Positions 26,224 through 34,382 of a stretch of 34,526 bases of DNA are shown piece by piece. The stretch lies in the NCBI GenBank assembly GCA_002733505.1, contig NVVW01000002.1, positions 70,036 to 104,561 on the forward strand, given 5' to 3'. The translations under genes and the position numbers were made by a program. Positions within the stretch are counted from its first letter, which is position 1; the number at the start of each line of letters is the position of its first letter. The notes under the pieces are model-generated. The model searched no databases. It saw only the letters and a list, made by a program, of their open reading frames with translations, and was not told the origin of the DNA. Origin of the DNA: Methylophaga sp. GTDB taxonomy: Bacteria; Pseudomonadota; Gammaproteobacteria; Nitrosococcales; Methylophagaceae.

Positions 26224-27384
26224 TCATAAGGTATAGCGGCGGTCAGCTAGCTGGCAGCGAGGCAATAATTGATTAAGACTTTTACTCAAGGTGAGTACTT
26301 TAAAGTTTTCACCCATTGCAGAAGGCAAGGTGAGTTGCTTGATTTCACTTGCCTGTTGTAGCATCAACAACGGATCGTTCTCTTGAGCTTGGCTTAACTC
26401 CGTTATGCCACCAGCAAGTAAAAAATCAGCCTGTGATTGAAAACCATTTACTTCAAGACCATTGTCTATTGCTGTTTGCGCTAACAAAGTGAAATCAACA
26501 TGTGCAGTAATATCTTGTAAACTAGGCAATATAAGCGGATCAGCATGTCCTTGATGCTGGTAATAGCACATTAAGGTGCCTTCATTGCGCTGTGGGTGAT
26601 AGTAATCGGCTTTTGGGTAGCCATAATCACAAATAAAGAGAGCCCCCTGCTGTAAGTTGTCAGCGAGACTGCAAAGCCATGCTTGGGCGGCTAAATTTAC
26701 CTCGGTAATATAATCCTCACTTTCACCGATCAAAGCTTGAATTTCGATGATATGAGACGCTAGAGATGATTGCGATAGACTGCCTTCACACCAGCACAAA
26801 CCAGCGTCATTTTTTTCAATATATCGCTCAGCTACTTTACCTTGTTTGAAGTGCAACATGTGTACCGGCATGGCATCACATACTTCATTTGCCAGTATAA
26901 CGCCAACAAAGCAATTAGGAATCGCATCTAACCAAACCACGTTTTCTACAATATCGGGAAGAGCATGTGCTATGGTTTTATACTGTCTTTCACGCAAGTC
27001 AGCACTTACTTCAATAATGTAATATTTTTCAGGATAGCAGTTGGCAGCCGTAAGTTCGGCTAAAATATCGGCTGCCATTTTACCGCTACCTGCGCCAAAC
27101 TCTAGAATAGATGGCTGCTTGAGCTGGCTGAGAACATCTTTAATATGATGCGCAAAAGTACGAGAAAATAAAGGGGATATTTCAGGTGCAGTAGTGAAGT
27201 CGCCATGTTGCCCCAGTTTTTGGCTACCCGCACTGTAATAGCCTAAACCGGGCGCATAAAGGCATAGATGCATATAATCGGCGAAACTAATTTTTCCGCC
27301 TGCGCGCTCTATTTCATCATAGATTAACGATAATAATTGCTCGCTATGGCGTTGTGCAATATCATCTGGTTTAGCTAATGTCAT
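26224..27384 (-). CDS. SAM-dependent methyltransferase, MidA/NDUFAF7 family (DUF185)
   Basis: 386 residues. Start is MTLAKPDDIAQRHSEQLLSLI, then GGKISFADYMHLCLYAPGLGYYS, the hallmark of the family. SAM-binding elements are ILEFGAGSGKMAADIL near residue 93 and YYIIEVSADLRERQ near 121; VILANEVCDAMPVHML is near 160. A conserved DYGYP follows at about 250. Relatives (NDUFAF7) methylate an arginine in complex I subunit NDUFS2; the bacterial substrate is not settled. It is convergent with the lipoprotein gene and divergent from folM. Confidence 0.9.
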   Translation of the reverse strand: MTLAKPDDIAQRHSEQLLSLIYDEIERAGGKISFADYMHLCLYAPGLGYYSAGSQKLGQHGDFTTAPEISPLFSRTFAHHIKDVLSQLKQPSILEFGAGSGKMAADILAELTAANCYPEKYYIIEVSADLRERQYKTIAHALPDIVENVVWLDAIPNCFVGVILANEVCDAMPVHMLHFKQGKVAERYIEKNDAGLCWCEGSLSQSSLASHIIEIQALIGESEDYITEVNLAAQAWLCSLADNLQQGALFICDYGYPKADYYHPQRNEGTLMCYYQHQGHADPLILPSLQDITAHVDFTLLAQTAIDNGLEVNGFQSQADFLLAGGITELSQAQENDPLLMLQQASEIKQLTLPSAMGENFKVLTLSKSLNQLLPRCQLADRRYTL

Positions 27385-27498
27385 TTAGTTATTGGCCTGA
27401 ATGCTGGGGAAAGCTTAGCTTATTATTATCCCAGCTAGAAAGCCTACCGGAATGACGGAGTTTTTTGAAGTGAGTAAAAATTTATTAGGGTATTTTAA

Positions 27499-28221
27499 GT
27501 GTTAGAAAATGCAATTTTAGTTACTGGCGCCGGTCGCCGCATTGGTTATCATATCGCAAAGCGACTACATGAAGATGGTCAATGCGTTATCGCACATTAT
27601 CGTACGCAGACCGATCAAATCCAAGCATTAGCCGATCTTGGCGTGAAGACAATACAGGCAGATCTTGCTACAACGCCAGCAATATTAAAATTTGTACAAG
27701 CATTAAAGTCGCAATGCACTAGTCTCAGAGCCGTTGTTCATAACGCGTCCTCTTTTGAAGCAACAGCGACAGATTTAGAAGAAGTCGCGCAACAATACGA
27801 ACAGTTTTTCTACATTCATATGATGGCGCCATTTTTGATTAACCAAGGCTTACAATCATTATTGCGAGGCGAGGGTGAAGATCCTGCAGATATTATTCAT
27901 ATCACTGATATTAATGTCGAAAACCCAACGCCTGAGTTTGATATTTATGGTACAACCAAAGCGGGTTTACATAATATGACTATGGCCTTAGCGAAGAAAT
28001 ATGCACCCACAATAAAAGTGAATGCGGTTGCGCCAGGGCCGGTGCTTTTTACTGATCTTCATTCAGCAGAGACCAAAAACAGGATGTTGGCAGAAACACC
28101 TTTAGCAAGAGAAGGTGGAGCCGAGCCAGTATATTTGGCCGTAAAAAGCCTGTTAGATAATCCGTTTATTACGGGTGTCAGTTTGCCGGTAGATGGTGGT
28201 CGCCGTTTGTCCAAACGCTAA
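27499..28221 (+). CDS. folM: Dihydromonapterin reductase / short-chain pteridine reductase (FolM-like)
   Basis: 240 residues, GTG start at 27499. A short-chain dehydrogenase fold: the NADPH-binding ILVTGAGRRIGYHIAKRL with AHYRTQ, then LRAVVHNASSFEA, the catalytic Tyr and Lys in DIYGTTKAGL, and VNAVAPGPVLF. The GAGRRIG glycine loop with Arg is typical of pteridine reductases. E. coli FolM reduces dihydromonapterin and dihydrofolate. The nearby folK and folB on the opposite strand support a pterin role. In an H4MPT-using bacterium it may also reduce related pterins (inference). Its 3' end overlaps folK by 69 bp. Confidence 0.88.
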   Translation: MLENAILVTGAGRRIGYHIAKRLHEDGQCVIAHYRTQTDQIQALADLGVKTIQADLATTPAILKFVQALKSQCTSLRAVVHNASSFEATATDLEEVAQQYEQFFYIHMMAPFLINQGLQSLLRGEGEDPADIIHITDINVENPTPEFDIYGTTKAGLHNMTMALAKKYAPTIKVNAVAPGPVLFTDLHSAETKNRMLAETPLAREGGAEPVYLAVKSLLDNPFITGVSLPVDGGRRLSKR

Positions 28222-28680
28222 ATTCATGCTCATCAAAGCAACGCCTTCTTGCTCCAATGAAATATGTTTACCAGAAATATAAGCTGCAATTTCCTCCAAT
28301 AATGGATAAAGAAAATATTCGTCAGTGATTGTATGAGCTGCTCGTTCACTGTCTTTGGGGAATTGTGCTGCACATAGAATATCAAGATCAGCAGGGCGAT
28401 CTTTGGTTTTACGGGTGGGATCGCTGCGATCGCGGCCCAGTTTCATTTCGATAGTGTTACACATGTCTTTAAGCTTATCTTCACTGATCGTTGTTTCAAT
28501 AAACGCCACCACATTTAAAAAATCATGCGGACTATTCATGCCGATAGGAGGCAGTAGTAGCACGCGACTTAAAGTGATTTTAGGGAAGTGTTCAAGTAGT
28601 TGATCAATAATGGCGACAAGATTATGGTGTGGCTCGATATTGCTACCAATACCAATTAAAAATCCGGATTGTTGATTCAT
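28153..28680 (-). CDS. folK: 6-hydroxymethyl-7,8-dihydropterin pyrophosphokinase (HPPK)
   Basis: 175 residues. It transfers pyrophosphate from ATP to hydroxymethyl-dihydropterin in folate synthesis. The pterin/ATP motifs are GIGSNIEPHHNL at about 10-21, LPPIGMNSPHDFLNVVAFIET near 45, and EMKLGRDRSDPTRKTKDRPADLDIL near 80-105, with the two metal-binding Asp in DLDIL. The DFLN segment and charged motifs are as in HPPK, though divergent from E. coli. Its last 23 codons are read from DNA that also codes for the end of folM on the other strand. The start overlaps the folB stop by 4 bases. Confidence 0.88.
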   Translation of the reverse strand: MNQQSGFLIGIGSNIEPHHNLVAIIDQLLEHFPKITLSRVLLLPPIGMNSPHDFLNVVAFIETTISEDKLKDMCNTIEMKLGRDRSDPTRKTKDRPADLDILCAAQFPKDSERAAHTITDEYFLYPLLEEIAAYISGKHISLEQEGVALMSMNLAFGQTATTIYRQTDTRNKRII

Positions 28681-29030
28681 TTTTTGCTGCGTTTAATTAC
28701 AATTTTAGCGATATTATTGCCATGTAATGTAACGGGTTTGCTTAACGTTAATTTAAGTTTTGGGATCGGATATGTTTGTAGTAATAAGGAGCAGAGATCT
28801 TCAGCCAGTGTTTCGATCAATTGGTAACGGCTAGCCTCGACAAACGTAACAATCGTTTCGGCAATCGCACCATAATCAAGCGTATCAGCAATATCATCGC
28901 TAGCAGCCGCTTTGCGAATATCCCAGTCCATTTCTAAATCAAATCCCAGCGTTTGCAGCGTTTCGCGCTCCCAATCATAAATACCGATGATGGTGTCTAT
29001 TTTTAGATCGTTAAGAAAAATTTTGTCCAT
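28677..29030 (-). CDS. folB: Dihydroneopterin aldolase
   Basis: 117 residues, usual size. It converts dihydroneopterin to 6-hydroxymethyl-dihydropterin and glycolaldehyde, and also epimerises. Characteristic parts are IFLNDLKIDTIIGIYDWERETLQ (Glu in IYDWER is an active-site residue), DTLDYGAIAETIVTFVE, YQLIETLAEDLCSLLL (conserved Glu), and the C-terminal strand LSKPVTLHGNNIAKIVI. It couples to folK by a 4-base overlap, giving two consecutive steps in one mRNA. The spacer to plsY holds repeat copy B. Confidence 0.93.
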   Translation of the reverse strand: MDKIFLNDLKIDTIIGIYDWERETLQTLGFDLEMDWDIRKAAASDDIADTLDYGAIAETIVTFVEASRYQLIETLAEDLCSLLLQTYPIPKLKLTLSKPVTLHGNNIAKIVIKRSKK

Positions 29031-29071
29031 AGTGATCTGCGCTCAAAGGTGAAAATTATGACTAATATCTC

Positions 29072-29218
29072 TATACCCAAAATCATTCAATTTGTAAAAA
29101 ACTTCTCGTCATCCCGGTATGCTTTTAGCCGGGATCTCCCCACAAGCAAGACTCCGGCTAAAAGCATACCGGAGTGACGGAAGAGCGAAAATCCACAGAT
29201 TGAATGATCACGGGTATA
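29072..29218. repeat. MITE-like terminal-inverted-repeat element, copy B
   Basis: 147 bp between folB and plsY. Starts TATACCCAAAATCATTCAAT and ends ATTGAATGATCACGGGTATA. The interior hairpin arms CGGTATGCTTTTAGCCGG and CCGGCTAAAAGCATACCGG are the same as in copy A, in reversed orientation. Much of the folB-plsY intergenic space is this element, so any regulatory signals there overlap it. Confidence 0.8.
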
Positions 29219-29251
29219 ATAGGATGATAACTAACAAGATGGCATCATATC

Positions 29252-29845
29252 ATGCTTGAAACATTGACTTTACCAATAGTAGCACTTGTCGGGGCTTATT
29301 TAATCGGCTCATTATCCAGCGCGATTATTTTATGCAAATTAGCGGGCTTACCCGATCCGCGCAGCGAAGGTTCCGGCAACCCCGGTGCGACCAACGTGCT
29401 TCGCATCGCGGGCAAAAAGCTGGCGGTTACGGTATTAATACTTGATGTGGTTAAGGGGATCATTCCCGTTATTATTGCAACCCTATTAGGCTTTGACACG
29501 ACGTGGATTGCCGCTACGGCATTTGCTGCATTTTTAGGGCACTTATACCCAGTGTTTTTCCAATTTAAAGGCGGCAAAGGCGTGGCAACCGCATTAGGTG
29601 GTTTTCTAGCGCTATCACTGCCGTTAGCAGCTGCAATATTATTAAGCTGGCTGGTGGTATTTGCTATCAGCCGACTGTCTTCATTATCAGCAATAATGGC
29701 TGCTGCATTAGCACCTGTTTATAGTTTATGGTTGATAGATAGTGTCAATGCGCGTTGGATAATTCTAGTAATGGCAATGATGTTATTATTTCGCCATCGT
29801 AGCAATATTCAGCGCTTATTCTCAGGAGAGGAAGGCAAATCATAA
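29252..29845 (+). CDS. plsY: Acyl-phosphate:glycerol-3-phosphate acyltransferase
   Basis: 197-residue inner-membrane enzyme making lysophosphatidic acid from glycerol 3-phosphate and acyl-phosphate. Family motifs are IGSLSSAIILCKL (early helix), GSGNPGATNVLR (motif 1 with Ser/Asn), FLGHLYPVFFQFKGGKGVATALG (motif 2), and FRHRSNIQRLFSGEE at the C-terminus (motif 3). About five to six membrane helices are visible. It uses the product of GpsA in this window. The typical neighbour folB lies divergently. Confidence 0.96.
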   Translation: MLETLTLPIVALVGAYLIGSLSSAIILCKLAGLPDPRSEGSGNPGATNVLRIAGKKLAVTVLILDVVKGIIPVIIATLLGFDTTWIAATAFAAFLGHLYPVFFQFKGGKGVATALGGFLALSLPLAAAILLSWLVVFAISRLSSLSAIMAAALAPVYSLWLIDSVNARWIILVMAMMLLFRHRSNIQRLFSGEEGKS

Positions 29846-29878
29846 ACAGCAATGCTTTTAACTTATTTGCCTTGAATT

Positions 29879-29930
29879 TGAATATTCTGCACGTAATCTA
29901 TTTCACCCAGACTTAATCAGATCCTGTCTA
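29879..29930. repeat. Shorter copy of the repeat found at 32423-32492
   Basis: Two blocks recur in the same order: TGAATATT...CTATTT (29879-29903) is 20 of 25 identical to 32423-32447, and CCAGACTTAATCAGA (29907-29921) is 14 of 15 identical to 32472-32486. The copy near tsaD has extra bases between the blocks. It lies between plsY and the PepSY-like gene. Confidence 0.5.
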
Positions 29931-29948
29931 AGTATTTTAGTGATGAAA

Positions 29949-30515
29949 CTAACTGGATAGAATCATTGCAACAAAAACAACCACTCCAAGTGTCGTTGAT
30001 ACTAAAGTAAGTTTGCGCAGCTTTGGCATTTGCCATGCCATAATGAATCCTGTAACAAGTAATAATAGCAGGGCTATTGCAAATATGGTGGCATATACTT
30101 TAAATGGATCACCGCCTTTTGCCTTGTGCAGTTGCACAAACTGTCGATGCCAACTCGTATGCTTTATTTTTAGTTTTGCTATGAGTGGCTGTGGTGTTGT
30201 CTCTAAAATAACATCCATGCTTGAACCCGACCATTCCAATTGTAAAGAGTCACCAATTTTTTTTATTTTAGCCTGCCCTGTTGGAGAGGGTAAATTTTGC
30301 TTCTTCAACTCGCCACTTACTAAATTAACCAGCCCCTCAAGTTCATTTTGGAGTGGTTTTTTAAGATGTAGCTTGTAAACGCTTGTATTATATTCACCTT
30401 TCATCCCCCAAGTGTAAAGCGCTCCTGTTACAAAAAACATAACCGCAACAGGCAGGATAAAAGCGGCTAGAAGTGCATGTGCCTTCATAAGCACTGATCG
30501 ATTAAATAGTCCCAT
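29949..30515 (-). CDS. PepSY-like two-helix membrane protein
   Basis: 188 residues. An N-terminal membrane helix (AHALLAAFILPVAVMFFVTGALYTW, about 12-36) precedes a periplasmic region. Toward the C-terminus, helices at about 138-158 (VYATIFAIALLLLLVTGFIMAW) and 167-186 (LTLVSTTLGVVVFVAMI) follow. WHRQFVQLHKAKGG before the second helix resembles PepSY-associated membrane proteins, where the HR...LH region is typical. Function unknown; related proteins support iron uptake, reductases or protease inhibition. No operon partner is visible. Confidence 0.65.
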   Translation of the reverse strand: MGLFNRSVLMKAHALLAAFILPVAVMFFVTGALYTWGMKGEYNTSVYKLHLKKPLQNELEGLVNLVSGELKKQNLPSPTGQAKIKKIGDSLQLEWSGSSMDVILETTPQPLIAKLKIKHTSWHRQFVQLHKAKGGDPFKVYATIFAIALLLLLVTGFIMAWQMPKLRKLTLVSTTLGVVVFVAMILSS

Positions 30516-31124
30516 AATTGCTCTCCGTTGACTGTTCTTTTATCTGAATTTGGCTGATTCTCTTTTATTACTAATGATTATCGACCTGCCGATAAGGAGA
30601 TCTTATATTAGAAAACGGGTAAAGTCACGCTAAATTTTTCATAAGCTATTGAAAAAACAAGGAGTTTACAAGCGAAGGCAATGGCGTCAATAAGGGATGA
30701 ATTACAAGTGATTGTTATTTGCATTGCTATGTCAGAGTAATTTTTAGATCCCTACTTTATGTTTGTTTGCATTTGTTAATGAAGTAACTGAAAAGCAACG
30801 CCATAGTGCTGTGGAAGAGGGCGGTGTTAGTAGTTTAAATCGTTGGCAAATGAACTAAGTGCTGCTACCTGTTGTGGCAAATGCACAAGTTATACGAAAG
30901 ATGTGCTTTATCAAGCGGATTCAGGATAATGTCCCCTGCCCATCACTTTCAGCGGGGGCTTGTTTCTGCGTTTAGCCCTAGTTAGTTTTAATTTTATCAT
31001 TTTAAAATTTGCTCGTTTAACCTTTTGGCAATAAGCCTCCCAACATTCGCCTAATATATTCAGTAGATCCTTATTATAAATTATGTGAGAATGCCATTAA
31101 TAAACTTAAGATAGAGGTTTAAGC
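30516..31124. other. Gene-free stretch between PepSY-like gene and DUF2058 gene
   Basis: About 610 bp without a convincing gene. A short hairpin TATCG/CGATA lies near 30570. A G+C-rich stem (CCCC near 30933 pairing with GGGG near 30954) followed by TTGTTTCT could be a terminator of a small RNA or leader. A 28-codon open segment ending at a stop near 30857 has no recognisable family. No repeat family member was seen. Confidence 0.35.
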
Positions 31125-31676
31125 ATGGCAGGCTCACTACAAGATCAGTTACTCGGCATTGGCGTAATTGATAAGAAAAAAGCCAAAAAGTCACAACATC
31201 AAAAACACCAAGCGAAAAACAAGGCGATAAAAGCGGCTAAGTCTGGCAAAAAAGCGGAACCTCAGCAAGACCAACGAAAAATAGCACAAGCTAATCGAGA
31301 GAAGCAGCAAAGAGATATAGAGCTCAATAGACAGCGTGATGCTGAGCGAGCCAAAACAGCGCTGCTTGCTGAAGTGCGCGATATAGCCCAACAACATTCT
31401 GTCAGTATTGCCGATGATGCTGATGTGGCTTATAACTTCAGCCACGAGAACAAAGTCAAAAAGCTGTATGTCACTGCTGAATTGCAGAAGCAGTTAACGT
31501 TGGGGCAATTAGCGATCGTTGTTTTGGGTGAAAAAAAGACCCTTGTTCCCGATAAAATTGCAGAAAAGATTGAAAACCGTTTGCCAGAGAAGGTAGTGCG
31601 AGTTCAATCGGATGAAGTGTCAGACCAAAATGATCCTTATGCGGACTATCAAATACCTGATGATTTGATGTGGTGA
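31125..31676 (+). CDS. DUF2058 family protein (YaiL-like)
   Basis: 183 residues. The N-terminus MAGSLQDQLLGIGVIDKKKAKK is the family's hallmark. A long lysine/glutamine-rich basic helix (about 18-80), probably a coiled coil with nucleic-acid affinity, follows. The C-terminal domain contains YNFSHENKVKKLYVTAELQKQL, then GQLAIVVL, and ends DPYADYQIPDDLMW, the usual end. Members are often called nucleoprotein/polynucleotide-associated enzymes; the actual function is not known. AGAGGT precedes the start. Confidence 0.9.
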   Translation: MAGSLQDQLLGIGVIDKKKAKKSQHQKHQAKNKAIKAAKSGKKAEPQQDQRKIAQANREKQQRDIELNRQRDAERAKTALLAEVRDIAQQHSVSIADDADVAYNFSHENKVKKLYVTAELQKQLTLGQLAIVVLGEKKTLVPDKIAEKIENRLPEKVVRVQSDEVSDQNDPYADYQIPDDLMW

Positions 31677-31744
31677 ATAAGTGCTTTTAGTGTGATTATT
31701 AGAGTACAACATCTTGTACGTTTAATGTCGGAAGGAGAATAATC

Positions 31745-32265
31745 GTGGAAGCAATAACATACTCAGTCTTTCGTTCGCGGAATCATTAGCTAGTGTGCTT
31801 GATAAGGTGAATGATGACTCAGTTCCTGTGCAGATCACGCGTAGAGGAAATAAAGGCGCAATAGTAATGAGTATTGAAGACTATGATCAGCTAACAGAAA
31901 CGCTTTATGTGTTGCAAAATAAATCGCTTTCAGAGCAAATTGAGCAATCTATTAAAACGCATGAAGCTCGCGCCGATCATAAAGCTAGCCAGCAGACGAT
32001 AAATGAAATCACTGGTAATACTTGGCAAGAACACGAAAACCTTCGCAAAAGCAACAGAGCGTTGCAGGCGAAATTATGCAAGCTTATAAAGGAAATGCTG
32101 CATGATAATCCTGCCGTTGGCACAGGTAAACCAGAACCGCTAAAACATCAATGTCAGGGCTTATGGTCTCGCCGGTTTTCAGCAGGAGATAGGGTTATTT
32201 ATCGCTTTGATGATGATGCCGTATATTTGTTTGCAATTGGTGGCCACCATGATCAGTTCAAGTAA
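31745..32265 (+). pseudogene. Decayed yefM-yoeB type toxin-antitoxin locus, frameshifted and fused
   Basis: A YefM-like antitoxin starts at GTG 31745 with GGAGAAT upstream, reading MEAITYSVFRS, then meets a stop at 31787-31789. In the next frame the antitoxin continues with AESLASVLDKVNDDSVPVQITRRG and MSIEDYDQLTETLY, so a frameshift lies near 31770. This frame then runs, without a stop, into a YoeB/Txe toxin body (WQEHENLRKSNRAL, GTGKPEPLKH, GLWSRRFSAGDRVIYRFDD, GGHHDQ). The normal yoeB start ATG 32003 is in another frame and is cut off by a second shift. The YoeB RNase residues (Glu in KPEPLKH, Arg in WSRR, His near the end) remain. From a start near 31795 the fused product would be 156 residues. 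It is probably a pseudogene, but an expressed fusion cannot be excluded. Confidence 0.65.
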
Positions 32266-32313
32266 TATTAAATTGCTGATGATGAACCAAAATATTACAT
32301 CTCTATTCCTTAC

Positions 32314-32492
32314 GGAAACTCCGATCAAGTCAGGAACTCATATCTCACGCCCAAAACATCCAGTTTCTGCATTAAAAAACTTCGCAATAGCTCACTATTA
32401 CTTGCGTTTTTCGCCTTAAAACTGAATATTTTTGACGCAAGCTATTTACCTTGGCGGTTACTTCGTTTCGTCCAGACTTGATCAGAGTCTCC
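32314..32492. repeat. Inverted-repeat-bounded element between yefM-yoeB remnant and tsaD
   Basis: About 180 bp with ends GGAAACTCCGATCAAGTC (32314-32331) and GACTTGATCAGAGTCTCC (32475-32492), 16 of 18 complementary. The right end directly abuts the tsaD stop codon. A partial relative lies at 29879-29930. No gene is inside. Confidence 0.55.
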
Positions 32493-33500
32493 TTACGGCA
32501 CACCAAGCTCATCCAAAGGCCAACGCGGTCTAGCCGAAAAAGTAGGTTTATCTTGTTTCACCATTGCTGAATGTCGCATCGCACCGGCAAAGGCAATCAT
32601 TGCGCCATTATCACCGCAAAACTCAAGGCGAGGGTAATATACATTAATTTGTGACATTGCATCTAAGCGCGCCCGCAACGCCTTATTGGCACTTACTCCG
32701 CCGGCGATTACCAGTGTTTTATGCCCCGTTTCTTTCAATGCCCGTTTACATTTAATGGCTAGAGTTTCAACCGCCGCTGTTTGAAAGGCTAAAGCAATAT
32801 CTGCTTGATCTTGGTCGCTTTGATTGCTGGCTTTCCAGGTATTCATCGCAAAGGTTTTTAAACCACTAAAGCTAAAGTCTAAACCTGGGCGATTGGTCAT
32901 GGGTCTGGGAAAGTCATATTTATTAGGCGTGCCTTTTTCAGCTAATGCGGCCAGAATAGGGCCGCCAGGGTAACCAAGCCCTAACATCTTTGCCGTTTTA
33001 TCAAATGCTTCACCCACTGCATCATCAATGGATTCTCCCAATAATTGATACTGTCCCACGCCTTGCACATCAACTAATAAGGTGTGGCCGCCAGAAACGA
33101 GTAGCGATACAAATGGGAAGCAAGGTGGATTTTCTTCTAATAACGGCGACAGTAAATGACCTTCCATATGATTAATTGCCAGCGCGGGAATATCAAGTGC
33201 CCATGCAAAACTACGTCCAATGGCTGCACCGACCAATAATGCGCCGACTAAACCAGGGCCTGCGGTATAAGCAACAGCATCAATATCGGTGCGGTTTAGT
33301 TTTGCGGTGTTTAATACTTCATTAATCAACGGCAAGGTTTTGCGGATATGATCACGAGAGGCGAGTTCGGGTACGACACCACCATATTCCGCATGCAAAG
33401 CAATTTGGCTATAAAGAGCATGTGCCAGCAAGCCTTTTTCGCTATCATAGAGCGCAATACCTGTTTCATCACAGGATGATTCAATCCCCAAAACTCGCAT
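32493..33500 (-). CDS. tsaD: tRNA N6-threonylcarbamoyladenosine transferase TsaD
   Basis: 335 residues. With TsaB and TsaE it transfers the threonylcarbamoyl group to A37 of ANN-decoding tRNAs. The ASKHA-fold motifs are [15 protein letters not shown] at the N-terminus and [17 protein letters not shown]. The metal-binding histidines are in [13 protein letters not shown], followed by [34 protein letters not shown] and FSFSGLKTF. The C-terminal [13 protein letters not shown] and [13 protein letters not shown] complete it. It diverges from rpsU, the order common in gammaproteobacteria. Confidence 0.97.
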   Translation of the reverse strand: MRVLGIESSCDETGIALYDSEKGLLAHALYSQIALHAEYGGVVPELASRDHIRKTLPLINEVLNTAKLNRTDIDAVAYTAGPGLVGALLVGAAIGRSFAWALDIPALAINHMEGHLLSPLLEENPPCFPFVSLLVSGGHTLLVDVQGVGQYQLLGESIDDAVGEAFDKTAKMLGLGYPGGPILAALAEKGTPNKYDFPRPMTNRPGLDFSFSGLKTFAMNTWKASNQSDQDQADIALAFQTAAVETLAIKCKRALKETGHKTLVIAGGVSANKALRARLDAMSQINVYYPRLEFCGDNGAMIAFAGAMRHSAMVKQDKPTFSARPRWPLDELGVP

Positions 33501-33568
33501 ATTTTTTGCCTAAAGTCATAAAGTCAGGTGTATTTTATGCTATTTTTAAAAGAAATGTGATCTAACTC

Positions 33569-33596
33569 TTTGCTTTTCTATCAATATTTCGTACAA
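33569..33596 (+). promoter_or_regulatory. Likely sigma-70 promoter for rpsU
   Basis: TTGCTT (33569-33574), a 16-bp spacer, then TACAAT (33591-33596), 39 bp before the rpsU start. The spacing and -10 are near consensus, as expected for a ribosomal protein gene. Confidence 0.6.
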
Positions 33597-33635
33597 TTAC
33601 CGGCTCTTTTAAGTAAATGTTTTAGGAATATATTA

Positions 33636-33851
33636 ATGCCGTCAGTTCGCATAAAAGAAAATGAACCATTTGATATCGCGCTACGTCGCTTTAAACGTGC
33701 TTGTGAAAAAGCAGGTACCGTTGCAGAAGCACGTGCTCGTGAGCAATACGAAAAGCCAACTACAGTACGCAAACGCGCTGCTGCAGCGGCCGTTAAACGT
33801 CATCAAAAGAAAGTATCTCGTGAAAGCGCCCGTCGCGTTCGCATGTACTAA
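33636..33851 (+). CDS. rpsU: 30S ribosomal protein S21
   Basis: 71 residues, the standard length, from ATG 33636 with AGGA upstream. It begins [20 protein letters not shown], then [20 protein letters not shown], and ends in a basic tail ([18 protein letters not shown]). S21 helps the 30S subunit select initiation sites. The frame is also open upstream to 33570, but that part is not conserved. yqeY follows after 15 bp; dnaG and rpoD, usual later members, lie beyond the window if present. Confidence 0.97.
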   Translation: MPSVRIKENEPFDIALRRFKRACEKAGTVAEARAREQYEKPTTVRKRAAAAAVKRHQKKVSRESARRVRMY

Positions 33852-33866
33852 GAAAGACGATTCATA

Positions 33867-34328
33867 ATGCCCCAAGCATCTAGTCCTTTAAAGGATAAAA
33901 TTCAAGACAATGTCAAAGCCGCCATGCGCGCTAAACAAAAAGACCGTCTTTTAACACTGCGCCAAATCACTGCATCAATTAAACAAATTGAAGTAGATAA
34001 GCGCATAGATGTTGATGATGATGGCATTATCGTGATCTTGACTAAGATGTGTAAACAACGCCGTGATTCATTAAGCCAATTTGAAGCTGCGGGTCGTGAT
34101 GATTTAGCCGCGATTGAAATAGCTGAACTAGCGATCATCGAAGAGTTTATGCCAACGGCACTAACCGACGATGAAGTTGCAGAAGCAATTAAAATCGCTA
34201 TCGCAGATTCTGGTGCCTCTAGCCCGCGCGATATGGGTAGTGTAATGAATGCATTACGCCCAGTATTGCAAGGACGAGCAGATATGGGCGCAGTAAGTGG
34301 CCTTGTTAAGGCTGCGCTTACAGCATAA
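33867..34328 (+). CDS. GatB/YqeY domain protein
   Basis: 153 residues. Begins SPLKDKIQDNVKAAMRAKQKDRLLTLRQITASIKQIEVDKR, the GatB_Yqey domain start. Conserved features further on are MCKQRRDSLSQFEAAGRDDLA, EIAELAIIEEFMPTALTDDEV and DMGSVMNALRPVLQGRADMGAVSGLVK. The domain resembles the tRNA-binding tail of the amidotransferase subunit GatB. The stand-alone protein's role is undefined. It lies in the rpsU-yqeY pair. Confidence 0.93.
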   Translation: MPQASSPLKDKIQDNVKAAMRAKQKDRLLTLRQITASIKQIEVDKRIDVDDDGIIVILTKMCKQRRDSLSQFEAAGRDDLAAIEIAELAIIEEFMPTALTDDEVAEAIKIAIADSGASSPRDMGSVMNALRPVLQGRADMGAVSGLVKAALTA

Positions 34329-34334
34329 GTTATT

Positions 34335-34358
34335 CAAGCTTGCTATTTGGCAAGCTTG
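34335..34358 (+). terminator. Hairpin after yqeY, terminator-like but without U-tract
   Basis: CAAGCTTGC (34335-34343) pairs perfectly with GCAAGCTTG (34350-34358) around a six-base loop, 7 bp past the stop. No T-run follows. It may stabilise the 3' end or act as a weak terminator. Confidence 0.45.
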
Positions 34359-34382
34359 TGACATAACAAATTAAACCGGATA

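Noticed and set aside
27428..27475. Segment with CTACCGGAATGACGGAGTTTTTT before folM, similar to the core of repeat copies A/B
   Set aside because: Too short and without recognisable ends to call a repeat copy.
32207..32419. 70-residue ORF overlapping the YoeB end
   Set aside because: Frame shadow of the toxin followed by repeat DNA; no family signal.
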